From: Sipunculus nudus
Lineage: Eukaryota > Annelida > Sipuncula > Golfingiida > Sipunculidae
Reading direction: 5' to 3'
Assembly: GCA_026874595.1 (NCBI GenBank)
Contig: CM049308.1
Location: forward strand, 80,214,124-80,278,123
DNA length: 64,000 nucleotides
A program made the translations under genes and the position numbers. The notes beneath the pieces are model-generated. The model saw nothing but the letters and a program-made list of their open reading frames with translations, was not told where the DNA came from and did no database searches. Shown here one piece after another: positions 1-12,031 of the stretch (within the stretch, counting starts at the first letter, position 1; each line of letters begins with the position of its first letter).

Positions 1-2194
1 TGTCTTTGATGTTACCAGTGAGTTTACACATTGTCTGTGTGTGTACCAGCACCATTAATTTCACCATACTTCAGTTTGTGTGTAGAAGTTATGAATATTT
101 TGTTAAGTAGTGGTCATCTGATAAGAGGTGAATGGTACAGCTGTCTAATAAAGACATTTCCTTCAGAATTGTAAGTGCATGATAACAAGTGTTCATTCAA
201 TGCCCCTGACAGTAACTGCCATCTGGTGGTTAGGTTAGTGTACTTAATGGTTGATACAGGGATCATGCAAGAAGAGCATGTGTCTCTGACATCCTTTTAT
301 TTCCGAATAATTGTTTACCGGGATTTCAGTGACCCCACACAAACAGCCAATGTCTCTCAGAAATTGGCTTGGACTTTCCGCAGTTTGAGGAACCCCTGAT
401 TATAACATTGATAAGTAATGGTGGATTTTCTTTGAGGACTTTCCTCCTTTAATTATTATTTCGTATTAGTTAAGTACAAGACTTAGCTGATAACAGCCTT
501 TATATTGATTAGTTTATGATTTATACATCATTGTAACCAGTAATTCATTGTATCTTTACATTGCTTTAGATATTAAATAGACTGTGCAGGTTGAGTTAAA
601 GGATTTCTTTGTTGATGATACTGCAGAAACTTATGATAGAAATTAGAAAAGGCACATCAAAGCTGTATAGCTCCAAAATTTATGGCTCTTACCTAAATAA
701 TGCCTAAAAATAACTTTATTCACAGGTAAATAATTTTTTATAAGTGATGAGCCACTTTTCCTGAGCTTTCTACTGTAGTACTATTCTAACCCGACTTCAC
801 ATATCACCTAGCTGTATGTGGTAAAACTAGTGTTACTAAAAATTGTCACTGACCTGTTTAAAACCTAAATTTTTACTAAAAAATGTTACTTCCTTGTTGC
901 AAAAATGACATTGTTACTAAAGAATTAGTAACTCCTATTTAGTATTTGCTTATTTTCCTGTTTGCGAATAATTACCATGTTATATATGTTCTAGCATCAT
1001 TTTTTCTTTCCATGTGTTTTATACTGAGTATGTTTAACAGACCTTTACTAAATTTCATATGACAGCTACATGGTCATACCTGCAAGACTGAATATAGAGA
1101 ACCTTAATATCCTTAGAGTTAATGTCTCTACCCCTCATCTGATAAGACCTACTCTCAGTGTCCGTCACCTGAACAAAAGTAAAGAAAGTGGAACCAGGGA
1201 AAGCAGCTTTATTATTGTATATTAAAGTATCCTAAGACCCTTACCCTCTTAGCCCAGGGCATGTTGACCCTACAGATCTGGTGCAAAGTAGCTGTGGATG
1301 TAATACAAGGGGAAACACTGAATCATACAATTCTTAGAAACTTCTGTAAGAACTGGGTTAAAGCAAATATTTATGAAGTAAACTGCAGCAGCAACTGTAT
1401 TTAGGTACAGAATCCAGGCTAAATGGGGATTTAGTGCATGTTGAATCTGAATTAAATCTTGTCCTGTGAGTGTTTGCTGTTGATCTGTTTTCTTAATCCT
1501 TGTTGATGAAAATCTTATTTCTGTTTGGTAAATCAAGACTGATGCTTGTTTATATATGCCTTGCTGAATGTCATATGCTGTGTGCACAAGATCATACTAC
1601 ATGTTTATACTTTGGTGTGATATTATTGGTTCAAACTGCTTTGCCCTGTTATTTGCAAACTAGGTATACATGTGTTGCTGATGCTGCAGGTATGTGTGAA
1701 GTGGGTCATTTTGTGATATGTATGTAGTGCTCAATATGGGGAAAATATGAAACAATACAGGGGTGAAAAGTGAAATTTCCCTATACAGAATAGCTGTTCA
1801 GTAACAGGTAAACACCAGCCCCCTTACATATGTCTGTCTGCCACAGCCTCTACATTATAGTTACCTGAAGTCTGGTTTGAACAGACTTGGAGATTCAAAA
1901 CATCCATAATTCAAGTACTTCTCTACTGTTTGCATCCCACCTGCCCAGTGTCTGTAATTTTGAGGTTCCATTGTAATTTTGATTATATATGCAAGAGCAT
2001 TGCATTAACTAATGCCATCACATCTTTCATTTTACATAGTTTTTTATGTGGCTTTTTATCTAAGAGATACCCAGAGATTTATATCTGCTCTACCAGTGTT
2101 CAGTATATTAACATTGAAATATCAGCATAAACTATGTCTTAAGAAAATGCAGAACTAATAGAACAAAATCACTATCTTTTTAATCAGGTCCTGT
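1..2194. other. AT-rich non-coding stretch, no gene recognised
   Basis: I see no supportable gene here. Open stretches at 175-399, 1270-1587 and 1500-1727 are short, have no good flanking splice pairs and show no recognisable motif. The strings 'CACAG|GTAAAT' near 725 and 'GCAG|GTATGT' near 1690 look like splice junction strings but have no coding sequence next to them. The stretch reads as intron or intergenic DNA. Confidence 0.6.
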
Positions 2195-2199
2195 TTGTA

Positions 2200-3165
2200 C
2201 AACCAGCAAAGTAGTCGATTCTTCCCATCAGCAAAGCTAGTTTTTTTGTTGTCAAGTCCCATTTCTTCAGCCAGCAAAGATAGATGCCTCAAACAAGTCA
2301 CTTTTCCAAAGCCACCAAAGCTTGATTCATCGGTCAAGTTCCATTTTCTCAGCCAGCAGAGCTGGATTCTTCCACCAGATCCCATTTCTGTAACAACAAA
2401 AATTGGCTTATTTAAGCAAGTCCCATTTCCAAAGCCTAATTCTGCAGTTAGTTGCTTTTCCTCAACCAGCAACATCAGTCTCTTCTCAGTGTTCCCATTT
2501 CCTATGCTAGCAAAGCTGAATTCTTCTCAGCCAAGTCCTATTTCTTCAGCCAGCAAAGCGTGATTCTTTAGGCAAGTTGCATTTTCTCACCCAGTAAAGC
2601 CATTCTAATCCCAGTCAAGTCCCATTTCTTCATCCAGCAAAGCCATTCTTATCTCATTTGACTCAGCCAGGAAATGTAACATTTTCTTTTAAATCTAACC
2701 TCTTTCATACATGTGGAGGGTCACTATTATCAAAGCCAAGTACAGTGGAACCCAACAATTACGACCACCTTTGAGACTGACCAAAGTGGTCGTTATTTGG
2801 GGATGGTCATATTTGTGGAACTCAAAGTTTCCTGGATCGTATATTTAGGACCAAGAAAAGTGGTCGTAATTGTGGGGGTGGTCGCAGTTGTGGGGTGGTC
2901 GCAAAACGGGATTCTGCTGTATCGTTCTGCAGGTTACAAAGGCTGTCTCTTCTAAAGCATTTCCCATTTCAGCAACCAGCAGAACTTCTCAATTTTGAGA
3001 CCTATTTCTTCTTCCAGCAAAGCCAGACTCTTTTCAGTAAAGTCACATCTCCTTGCCAGTGGAGCCACACTCAGTCAAGTCACATTTCGACAGCTGACAG
3101 TGTGAATCCTTTCTTAGTCAATGGCCAAAGACAGCAGCAAATTAGCCCTGTCTTTGCCATTTGAT
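2200..3165. repeat. Degenerate minisatellite (CCCATTTCTTCAGCCAG motif)
   Basis: Variants of a core 'AAGTCCCATTTCTTCAGCCA' followed by 'GCAAAGC.TGATTCTT' recur roughly every 45-55 bases from about 2250 to 2680 and again from about 2950 to 3110. Copies differ by substitutions and small indels, so the array is old. The two parts are separated by the small inverted-repeat transposon at 2743-2919, which inserted into the array. Open frames across it on both strands (2155-2475 minus, 2195-2563 plus) follow from the repeat and are not genes. Confidence 0.75.
2741..2921. mobile_element. pogo/Tc1-mariner-like MITE with TA target duplication
   Basis: A 177-base element occupies 2743-2919. It begins CAGTGGAACCC and ends with the inverse, GGGATTCTGCTG. 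Read inward, the left end (TACAGTGGAACCCA, then ACGACC) and the inverted right end (TACAGCAGAATCCC, then GCGACC) align over about 25 bases with several mismatches. A TA dinucleotide flanks each side (2741-2742 and 2920-2921), as expected for IS630/Tc1-mariner/pogo insertion. Inside are repeated 'GTGGTCGT' motifs in both orientations. It is too short for a transposase, so it must be non-autonomous. It interrupts the surrounding minisatellite and is therefore younger than it. The pogo-like assignment rests on the CAGTGGAACC-type terminus and is moderately sure. Confidence 0.75.
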
Positions 3166-4980
3166 CATCCTTATTCTTTGTCCCTGTCCAAATACTGCAC
3201 CATTGAGAAAATGATACTGAAATATCAAAACTATCTTGCAACAAAATGGGAAGTCTGTTTGGTAAAGTAATATTCTGTTGTGTCTTCAGCTGTCAAATTC
3301 TTTTTGTATATCACCTAATCCTGAAGCCATGACAACCATAGACAGTATTGTACAACTTTTAATGAGTAGGTATGAAGTACATGTAACAAGAAAATAGATG
3401 TGAAAAATTTTGTTTTATGTTACATAAACAGTGTGGTCCAAAAACACATTTTGATTTTAACCTCTGTGAAAAGAGAACACTTTCCTTGGACATGATAAAT
3501 TTAGCACCCAGTATGTTAAATATGGAAACATAAAGGAAGATTTATTCATTACAAATGGACTGATGCAGATGAGGGTTTTTTACAGTCATTGGAATGTGGC
3601 ACTTTATGAATGAAATCACATTATCAGAGCAAAAACACCTGTTGCCTGATAAGCATATTTTGCCAACAGCAGGTCAAATAGGAATTCCGAATGTGTCAAG
3701 GTTGAAGACCCATACTGTAACACAGAACCATTTCTTTTGGGAAATTTTATATTTGTTTGGATTTTTTTTTTCTCTTATGACTGGACTGACTTACTATAGT
3801 TGTGACACAGCTTTCAGAGAGTGACTAGTTCAACATGATATCACGTCATGAGTGCTTCAGCCTTCACCTTGAGTGTCAAATTTCTGGTGTAATGAATATG
3901 AGAAAACAAAAGTTTGCTTACAAGCAGCCAAACTTGGTAAGAATGTCAACATATCCTCCTTACAGGCCTCGCACAATTCATTGTTTATAAATAATCACCA
4001 TGGTTCTCATCATTACAGTTGAGCATCAATCAAATTTTCAAGACCTCAGAGTGCACCTTCAAGGAGGGTACTTACAATTCACTTTTTAACCCAGAACTGG
4101 CGTCATGTTATAAAAATGTTAACCATTGTGGTATTTATCCACTGGATTGTAAATGATTCCTACATTTGCAGAGCATGAATCAGATGTGGGAAGTGTAGTA
4201 TTATTTTTCAGCCTCAATATCTCATTTCATGAAAACTTTTTTTTTAGAAAAGTTCAGTTTTATATGTATTATACCTTAATAAAATACAATGTGATTTATA
4301 GTGCTCATTTATAACATTTAGTGGAGACTCAAGATTTTGAACTAAAACAGAAATAAGATCTTAACTGACTGATCCTTACAATTTGTTTTATGACAGAGCA
4401 AAGTACACTTTCATGCATCTTATTTTTATATTAAAAAAAAACTCAGAGATTTTATTTTAATGTCATATACATGATTTTGTTAGAATTATCCCATGCAGCT
4501 TGGACAATCATGTAATGTTTCTTGATATGCAATAAGAATGCATTATGGCAGGTTTTAGCAAATAGGGCCACATGTTGAATATTTTTGGGGAAAGTGTGGG
4601 TGGGGAGGGGGTTTGGGGTGGCAGGGGGAGTACACTAAGAGATAGAGGACAAGGGCTGACTGTCAGCTTGTCAGGTGTGACTTCCCAGAAGTGTGTGTGT
4701 GCTGTTCTAGACACAGTCGTTTATCAGATGTTATGCTCTGTCAGTGAGAAGGGTCCCTGATATGTCCAAATGTCACCCAACGGCAGACCCTTCAGTCCAG
4801 AGCAATTCCACTGAGAATCTGAAGAGACAGCAGAAACAAACAGACCACCACTACACCAACAAACAGGTAGACACTGAGCGCTCCACTAGGGATCTCCTCA
4901 ACCACCCCCTGAGCTAGGATTGCCCCCCTGCAGCAGTACTTTAAGCATGTGTTTGTTGTGCTGGGTACTCTACCCCTCCA
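3166..4980. other. Non-coding stretch, no gene recognised
   Basis: AT-rich sequence without a convincing exon. A weak exon-like string lies at 3861-3936, between an acceptor-like 'GTGCTTCAG' and a donor 'TTG|GTAAGA'. Its length is 76 bases and its reading has no recognisable motif. A G-rich patch at about 4587-4630 gives spurious open frames on both strands. Confidence 0.5.
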
Positions 4981-4983
4981 CCC

Positions 4984-5190
4984 CAGGGGAGGTCTTATCC
5001 TTACCATGATGGGCTATGAGGGTGAAGCACTTTATGTGCATGAGATGTGTCACTACAGACAAGGAGCTGATTGGCTTCATCATCAGCCCACAGGATATTC
5101 TCCTACTTGTCATTGCTTACATGTACTTGTCATGCTTCAGTTTCAAATAAACTTTCATAAAAAGCTTTATTTAACATTGCTCATGTGACA
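4984..5190. other. GC-richer patch open in several frames; possible exon, strand unclear
   Basis: Protein-like readings occur on both strands here. On the plus strand, a pyrimidine-rich acceptor (CTCTACCCCTCCACCCCAG, ending 4985) precedes a frame open to a stop near 5188. A second plus frame ends at a stop codon overlapping the AATAAA hexamer near 5147. On the minus strand, a frame beginning ENILWADDEANQ runs up to a good donor-like 'CATG|GTAAGG' near 5003, but its acceptor is weak. Three overlapping open readings cannot all be real. The minus reading is attractive because the strong exon candidate at 5365-5496 lies upstream on that strand and ends in phase 0. I could not decide which, if any, is coding. 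Confidence 0.2.
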
Positions 5191-5364
5191 GTTAATGTAT
5201 TCTATTTTTTCCCCATTGGTGTCCATGGTATTTTTATCCTGAATTAGACGGGACCCATTGACCTACAACTGTCTGTTATAAGGCTGATCATACATGCATG
5301 TCAAAAGACCTTGAAAAATCTTAATTATATTAAAAACATGGATTACCTGTACTGGGAGTCTTAC

Positions 5365-5496
5365 CTTGACTGATGTTGCAGTGAGCACTCCATTATGAAT
5401 CCTACCACTCAGCTGACTGAGAAACCCTCTATTTCTAGGTCCTCCTTGGAAAGTGTTTGTAAAGTAATAATAACAGGAGGAGAGAGATGATCTGCA
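5365..5496 (-). CDS. Putative internal coding exon, 44 codons, product unknown
   Basis: On the minus strand a pyrimidine-rich acceptor (ATATTTTTCCTCAG) leads into 132 bases of open frame. It ends at a consensus donor, GTCAAG|GTAAGA. The length is a multiple of three and the frame is in phase 0 at both ends, as in a symmetric internal exon. The 44 residues begin CRSSLSSCYYYFTNTF, continue with the basic/glycine stretch QGGPRNRGFLSQ, and end LTATSVK. Composition is balanced and not repeat-derived, with no membrane segment. I do not recognise the family. No neighbouring exon is certain. A possible downstream one lies at about 5004-5100 on the same strand. The evidence is the combination of both splice sites, phase and protein-like composition. 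Confidence 0.5.
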
Positions 5497-5532
5497 CTGA
5501 GGAAAAATATCCCTAAAAATATAAATCAACAC

Positions 5533-7225
5533 TAAAAAAATCTTCTCTAATATTAAATAAGGACAGTCATGGCCAGTTCTGCAAAAATCTGCTCACGTAC
5601 TGTTATTAATGTTGTTGGATTTGCATGGACAGTTATACACGTGTTTCTTCAGTTTCTGCATTAAGTCCACTGTTTCTACTTTTTCCAGTATAAAGTTACT
5701 GGTTTCACAAGTGTTATTCTTTTGTGTTTATTATTTTCACATTTATTTATCATAATTGTCAACCTTGAAGGCCATATGCTATATCTGGTGTGCTGTTTTG
5801 GTTTTTGGGTCTTGGTAATGTTTTTGTTTGATTAACTGATATTTATGTTCTTCAAAAGGCATGTATTGTTTAGATCTAAATATTTCTTAGATGTCAGCAG
5901 GGTTGAAAATTGTAAATTTGATTATGAAATACCAGTTTAGTCGCATTTGCTTGGTTATTTACAAAGATATATTCACAGATATACCAAGTCCTGAATGATA
6001 GAACAAAACATTTGCTCTTTTATTAGAAAATGTTAAACAAAATTCATGACATCATTATATTGACATCAATAAGACTATATATAATAGTTTTAATTGATGG
6101 CACAGGGGAAATGATCGATTACATTTATGTTTATTTACACAAGCTTTTACACAGTAAATAATGCATATTTTTGGTGAATTTCAGATTCTTGGCTTAACCA
6201 CCAAGTGTATACTAAACCACTCAGTGTAAATTACTGATGATTGATAATTGAGGTATTAAGCAGCCAAGCACATATCAAATGGACAGATGTGGCAGACTCT
6301 TCTGAGAGCCACCCAGCCAGTGGGCCCCGCCCTTCAGTGCAGCATATTTTTCTTTTACAGACTAATCACCCATTAACTCTGGTATGGGTATTGTTTTACA
6401 TTTCTTGGAAGTCTGCCACCCTCTTCCTGACTGACCTTAATTAGTGTGTTTTCTAGGGACTAATGAGTTTAATGAGGTAGACAAAGAGACACTGCGGTCA
6501 AGTTGTGCTCCCGGAAGACTCTTAATTAATTTTTAAGTATACCCTTGGTTGCTATGGTGACTTGTTCAGATATAACAGATGGCCTGTTTTCAGAGTCTGC
6601 TCCCAGGTGGCACTACTTGGTCTCTAGGGGCAAACTTTGCACAGTTATCCAGAATTACAGTCCCTGTACTCTTTAATTCAACTAGGTGATCTCTTTGCTC
6701 TTTTTATTTTGCAGGTTATACAGATATTTGTGAAATGTAAACAAGCTTTCTTTAAAATTTGAAAATTTATGACATTGTCAAAATAAGTGACTGTGGTACA
6801 ATTAAATATATTTTTTAATTCTAAAATCTGCATGATACATGCTGACTTGTTAAGTGCATGTTAGTTTTATGATGTTTGCTGTTGAGACAATTTAATTATA
6901 ACTCATGAATAGACATGGATAAGATTGATGATTTTACATAATACATGTGATGACTGTCTATAAAATGTCCTGGTTAACAGTGTTCAGTTTAAACACCCAA
7001 GTAGGCTGGTCAAGGGCCGGGATGGCACAGAAAACCACTTCAGTGAACCAGCTAATCTAATATGCTATAGATAGTAAGTATGAGACCTTTGGTTAAATTC
7101 CTGTGATAATTATGTTATCTAAGCTGCTGAATGATGGAAGATGGTGGTTAACATTTTTTAACTTCCCACTGTCACCAACTTGTCATGACAAGGAAAACAT
7201 ATAATAAATGATATATAAGTAATTG
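5533..7225. other. AT-rich non-coding stretch, no gene recognised
   Basis: No open frame with convincing splice sites. The open stretch at 6241-6444 is short and lacks motifs. The stretch contains only short A/T runs and reads as intronic or intergenic. Confidence 0.6.
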
Positions 7226-8084
7226 TATCCGCCAAAACAGAGTTTTGCGGATACTATGTTTTCAGCCAGACGCCGCCGCTGCCACCGCCGTGTAGGTTTC
7301 CGGAGAACTCCTCCGTAACCACTGGGCAGAATTTGATGAAACCCGGGATTATGTTCTGGTCACTTGTGAACTGCTGTGCCCCGATTTTGTTTTGACCTCT
7401 GACCTTTCCTCTGCGCTCTGCGTCCATCTGTGCATCTGTTATGACACATTAACCCACATATCTCGGGAACCATTTGACTGATCCAGAAAAATTTTTTGCA
7501 CAAATGTAGCCCTTGGATAGCTTTATAACATACATAAAAAATGGTGGCGCCACCTGCAACCATTTTTGCACAGCGTCCATCTGTTTGTCTGCCATGGGAT
7601 AAAATCACTAATATCTCTGCACAGGTTTGACTTATCTGCCTAAAATCTTGCAGGTTTATACATTTTGGATAGCTTTCTGGATTTTGTGGCAGGTGGTGCC
7701 ACCTACATTTATGTTTACGCTGCATACATCCAGGCTTATATCTCGGGAACCGTTTGACGGATTGGGCCAAAATTTTGCATGTGTATAGATCTCACATAGC
7801 TCTTTATCAAAGACAAAACTGGTGGCGCCACCTACAACCATTTTTGCACAGCGTCCGTGTGTTTGTCTGCCAGGGATAAAATTACTCATATCTGGGCAGT
7901 GGTTTGACTTTTTGCTTTTGTATACAACTTAGATTGCTTTCTGGGTTTTGTGGTAGGTGGCACAACCTACATACACATTTCGGCTGCAGGCATCCATGGT
8001 AATATGCAACACACCTCACTCTATTTCCCCTTGTTACTCAATCCATGCCTCACTTCACCCATCCCACTCTGATTTCGGCGGATA
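7226..8084. mobile_element. Inverted-repeat element built from ~135-bp GGTGGCGCCACC monomers
   Basis: The left end TATCCGCCAAAA (7226-7237) matches the inverse of the right end TTTCGGCGGATA (8073-8084) at 11 of 12 positions. The left end also folds on itself, because ATCCGCCAAAAC is followed by GTTTTGCGGAT. Inside, a block with 'ATCTCGGGAACCRTTTGACKGAT', a 'GGTGGCGCCACC' core and 'CATTTTTGCACAGCGTCC' repeats. Cores occur at 7543, 7692 (GGTGGTGCCACC), 7821 and, degenerate, at about 7952, so monomers are about 130-150 bases. There is a CCG-rich patch at 7270-7291. No transposase is encoded. The 136-residue open frame at 7360-7770 (minus) follows from the repeat. Related fragments lie at 24529, 26473-26640 and 48230-48590. 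A clear target-site duplication was not found. Confidence 0.6.
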
Positions 8085-9716
8085 AACGTAGTCTCTTGTC
8101 GACTACCCGTATTCTAGTTTGTAAGTTTTGTTGTATTTAATACAGAACAAGCATACAGAAAAGAAGAGCGCAACTACAATTTATTGTCATGTTTTATTTG
8201 TTTGGTGTATGTGTGTGTGTCTTCCCAATGTATGTGTGGCACCATCCACACCTACGAATTATTCCTAATGACAGGTGCAAAATTACTTTATCCCAAATTA
8301 TGTTACAAATGTGGATCCAGTAATATATGTCACCCTCAGAAATATTCAGGTCATGTGCACTATCTGATTCTAAACATCACGGGAACATACAACCCCAACA
8401 GTCAAATTTTTCGTACTTTTTTATTGATTATTAAAGATAAACACAAAAAAATGGTGAAAGAAAAACATGAATCTGTATTTATTTAATCATCTTCATAAAG
8501 GAACAGTTCTCTTATACCCCACACTTGCTCAAAAACTTTCATATCTGGTAATTGCAATATCCACCCTTAAACTGTTAGATGGATAAATTTCAACCAATCA
8601 CATTCAGAGTATAGGTCAGAGGTTAAAAATGGCACCCCAACAATAATCAGAAACCTACAGCAAATACCACAGCTCCCATCCAGTAAAAGGATGAAGTTTG
8701 GTTTTTCAAACCGAGATTCCATTAGGCACTGAAGGAATCTAATTAGGCTTGGTAATCTGCTACCTGTTTAGATAATGTTATTTAGCAGATGTGGCTGGGG
8801 GCATGTCGGCAGCCTCTGTCTTACATTTTGGAGTGTTCACTACATCATAAGATAAGGGCCCTTCCTCCTCTTAAAGCATTACACAGGTTAACACTGGGAG
8901 CATGCTTGCATTATGCTTGTGTTATACAATATGCATGGGAAAGTCTCCACATTGGTTTCAGCGCTGCATTGCTTGGTTGGTGATGTTGTTTGCTTTGCAT
9001 AAATAGACTCTGGGGCCTTTTCTTCTGATTACATATTATAAGTCCAAAGAAAGCATCCATCTGAAGCAGACCTAGATTTCGGTCACAGATTGCATGAGGG
9101 ATTATTACCTACACATAGTGTGGCTGATGGACCACTTGAGTTTATAACTGCTATAGGTTTCGTGTGGTATTCTCGCATTGTTGTGGTTTCATCTTGGGAC
9201 ATACCCCTTCACCCCATCCCAAAATCAGCTGTAACAAGTATATTCATTACTGGGTTCTGTTAGGGGCCTAGCACAGTCCCACCTGTATATCCTCCTGTGT
9301 TGTCACTGTTATTATGTATAATGACATATTATGTGAAAATGTGATACAGCAATGATGGTTTCTGTTGAGCAGGATAGTCTCAGTTGGTGGATAGTTACAC
9401 AGGTGCACATTGAACATCTTGCCTTTTGTCCGGACCAATGCTCATCCTGTTGATGAAATTGTATGAAAAGAGATCCAGATATAGGAGTTTAGAAGATGGG
9501 GATGGAGAGATTCAGGATATTTGTGTGAATTATTTTTGAGATAATGCTCTATTGGCAAAATTACATGATCTGATCTGGGTTAAGGTCAGGATCTTTTGTC
9601 TGATGCTTGGATGAAAACTGTTATAGACCAGATAATTATTTTGGCATATGTATGACTGTGAGTGTTTAATAATCCAGAAGCCATGCCCTATATTCAGGAG
9701 ATTTATTGAGGCAATA
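8085..9716. other. Non-coding stretch, no gene recognised
   Basis: No convincing exon or RNA gene. The open stretch at 8184-8486 (100 residues) is AT-rich, lacks recognisable motifs and has no clear splice sites. The 8789-8983 stretch is also unsupported. Confidence 0.55.
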
Positions 9717-10141
9717 CTGTGGTTGCCTTTTTGTTTGCGAGGGTTTTAATTTCGCGATGTTCGCGAATGGGAAGTAATCGCGAAAATGAAACCCTCTGGA
9801 ATATTTGGCCAATGGATTACGTCCTTCTTATTTAATGTAGCCAATATATGTATGGGAATAGATTAGAACAATGAGAATTGTTATAATAAGTTACATCCAT
9901 GCAGGTATGGGGAAAACGATCCCCTTAATTTGAACTTAACAACCTGTGCTTTGTGTTCGGGCCCATCGTTATATGAGAAAAATATCACAAACTCATGACT
10001 TATTCTCATTTTATAACACACATAGGTATGGCTTTACCAAATATTTGGGTTCTGGTGAGATCGCGAAAATGAAACCCCTGGAAACATTAAAAATTGAAAA
10101 ATCGCGAAATTTCAGCCTCGCGAATATGAAGCCAACCACAG
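9717..10141. mobile_element. MITE with ~45-bp TCGCGA-rich terminal inverted repeats, TA-flanked
   Basis: The element is 425 bases long. It begins CTGTGGTTGCC and ends GCCAACCACAG, and TA flanks both ends (9715-9716 and 10142-10143). The inverted ends match over about 45 bases, including the inner blocks TTYGCGAGG and AATTTCGCGAT. The TIRs carry several TCGCGA palindromes (near 9753, 9778, 10062 and 10101), which makes the element CpG-rich against CpG-poor flanks. The phrase 'CGCGAAAATGAAACCC' occurs in both halves. There is no transposase. TA flanks suggest a Tc1/mariner-type mobilising enzyme, but the terminus is not a form I can assign with certainty. Confidence 0.75.
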
Positions 10142-11443
10142 TATCTTAATCACATTGAAATAGCAATATCATTGATTCACTGGCTGCTCTGTCATAAATT
10201 TAGGACCTTAAGCTACTTTGTATTAGATCCAGTGCATTTTCATTGAGGCTTCATCTTACCTTTGTAATTCGTAGCTAGAACATGCAAGCATAAACAGAAA
10301 TTAAATATGTAATTTTAACAAAGACAAAGGAGTTTTGAAATCCAAAGCAACATGTGATTTATTCCTTAAGTTGAATTTACATGTTACTTAGAAGCATATT
10401 ACTCGAACTAGTATAAACCCATCATGGTGAGGTTTTACAGGCACAGTTTTAAATGACAGTGCTGCATGTGCCAGCAGCTTAATAGAACTGGCAGCAACAG
10501 TTGAAAGTTAATGTGCTGGAACAGTAATACAATATAGGCTGTCCCAGTCCTGGAGACAGAGCTGCCAGCTCTTGTTGTGCTGAGGCCAGACTGCTGTCCC
10601 TGTAGCAGCAAATAGGAACCTTATGCCTCATGCTGTCCCAGCCATGAAAGGTGCACCTGTTGCTTTCTTAAAAGATAGAACAACAGAAAGCAGTCACCTG
10701 TAGTGCTGACCTTAACCACCATGCATGACACCCTGTCAGGCCTGAGAAAAATTCTCATACATTTGCTACAGGTTAAACCCAGGCCAATCTAAAAGCCTTA
10801 TGCAAAAAAGCGCAAGAATGTTAAGCCTTAATGAATTAATTTTATAAGCATCCATCTGAAAAATTTTAACTGAAATTTGAACTATTGGTGAGGCAAGTGT
10901 CTGTCACTGTCAGTAATATTATTAACTTTATATTAATGCTATAATGTATGATGTAACTAGGTGTGAATGAATATGTCAGTAAATATACGTTTGCAGTTAT
11001 AGCCTTATATTTGTTTCCATTGTAAGTCTTCTTCATTCCACAAGTTTTGGTATTGTTATGAATTAACTATATTCTATTATAAAATTGCATCATTACAGTA
11101 ATAATTGATATATTATTTAATATGATAAAAATAATTTGGGTTTTCCATCACATTTTCTTCATCAAACAATCTAAAATTTTTCTAGAACTGTTTAAGACTT
11201 CCATTTATTTTGCATTTTATAAAAAAAACAGTGCCAAAATACAAGATTTTTTGTGTCATGTTTGGTTGCAGGAACAAAAGAAGAGAACTGGAAGAATTTA
11301 TTTTTCATGCATCTGGTCTCTTCTCTCAAAATTATTTGTGATTTCTGTGCTGAGTAGAACTGTACTGAAATATTTCCAAAATGTTGTTAAAAAAAAAAGT
11401 CTCCACTTTTAAGTATTTTCAAAAGTACCTTGTGCATTGTTAG
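10142..11443. other. AT-rich non-coding stretch, no gene recognised
   Basis: No supportable gene. The 96-residue open frame at 11122-11412 is rich in Phe, Ile and Lys, as expected of AT-rich non-coding DNA, and has no motif. Confidence 0.6.
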
Positions 11444-11569
11444 GAAATGGGGAAGAAACAGGTATCGTACCTGATGATACACTTAAATGTCACCCTCAGT
11501 CACCCAGGGACTCCCAGATACTGGATAATGCTCTCCTTGCCACCATTACATGTCCACCAACAGCACCCA
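11444..11569 (+). CDS. Weak internal exon candidate, 126 bases, product unknown
   Basis: An acceptor-like GCATTGTTAG precedes 126 open bases that end at a donor-like ACCCA|GTAAGG. The length is a multiple of three and the phase is 1-1. The reading includes NGEETGIVPDDTLKCHPQ and ends ITCPPTAP, with two cysteines. A second plus-strand frame is also open across the same bases, which weakens the case, and the acceptor has only a modest pyrimidine tract. No family is recognised. Confidence 0.22.
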
Positions 11570-12031
11570 GTAAGGTCATTTCAAGGCTGTCTGCTCACTT
11601 CTTATATGTATGTCAGAGCCAGTAATTCTGTTTTAATTTGTGCATCATGAAGTAGAAGTCTTGTTATCAGGTCTTTCTGGTCCTGTTTACTGACTGTCTC
11701 TGTGTGTATCCTTCAGTCAGGTTGAACCAGGTACAGTGTAGGTCTTGTTGATACCAACAAGGTATCAGCTACGCCTGCCCCCTAGATGCTGGTAGAGAAA
11801 AATTGAGAGACATTTCCAGTGCTCCAGTTTCATGTTAAAATCTTCCAAATTTATTAATATTTGATTACATAACTTTGATCCCCACAAATAATTTCTGCCA
11901 TATAATGTATGTATACTTGAATTTTTCACAGTATTGTCTGTGACATGTGATACATGTACTTCCAATATAATTGTTAGTTTGAAGGCATTAACTACAGTTT
12001 TGAAAAGTATTTCAAAGTTTTTAAAAAAGTT

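Noticed and set aside
7360-7889. 136- and 77-residue minus frames with Cys/His motifs resembling zinc-binding
   Set aside because: They lie inside the GGTGGCGCCACC repeat element and read similarly in each monomer. No conserved spacing of a real zinc finger.
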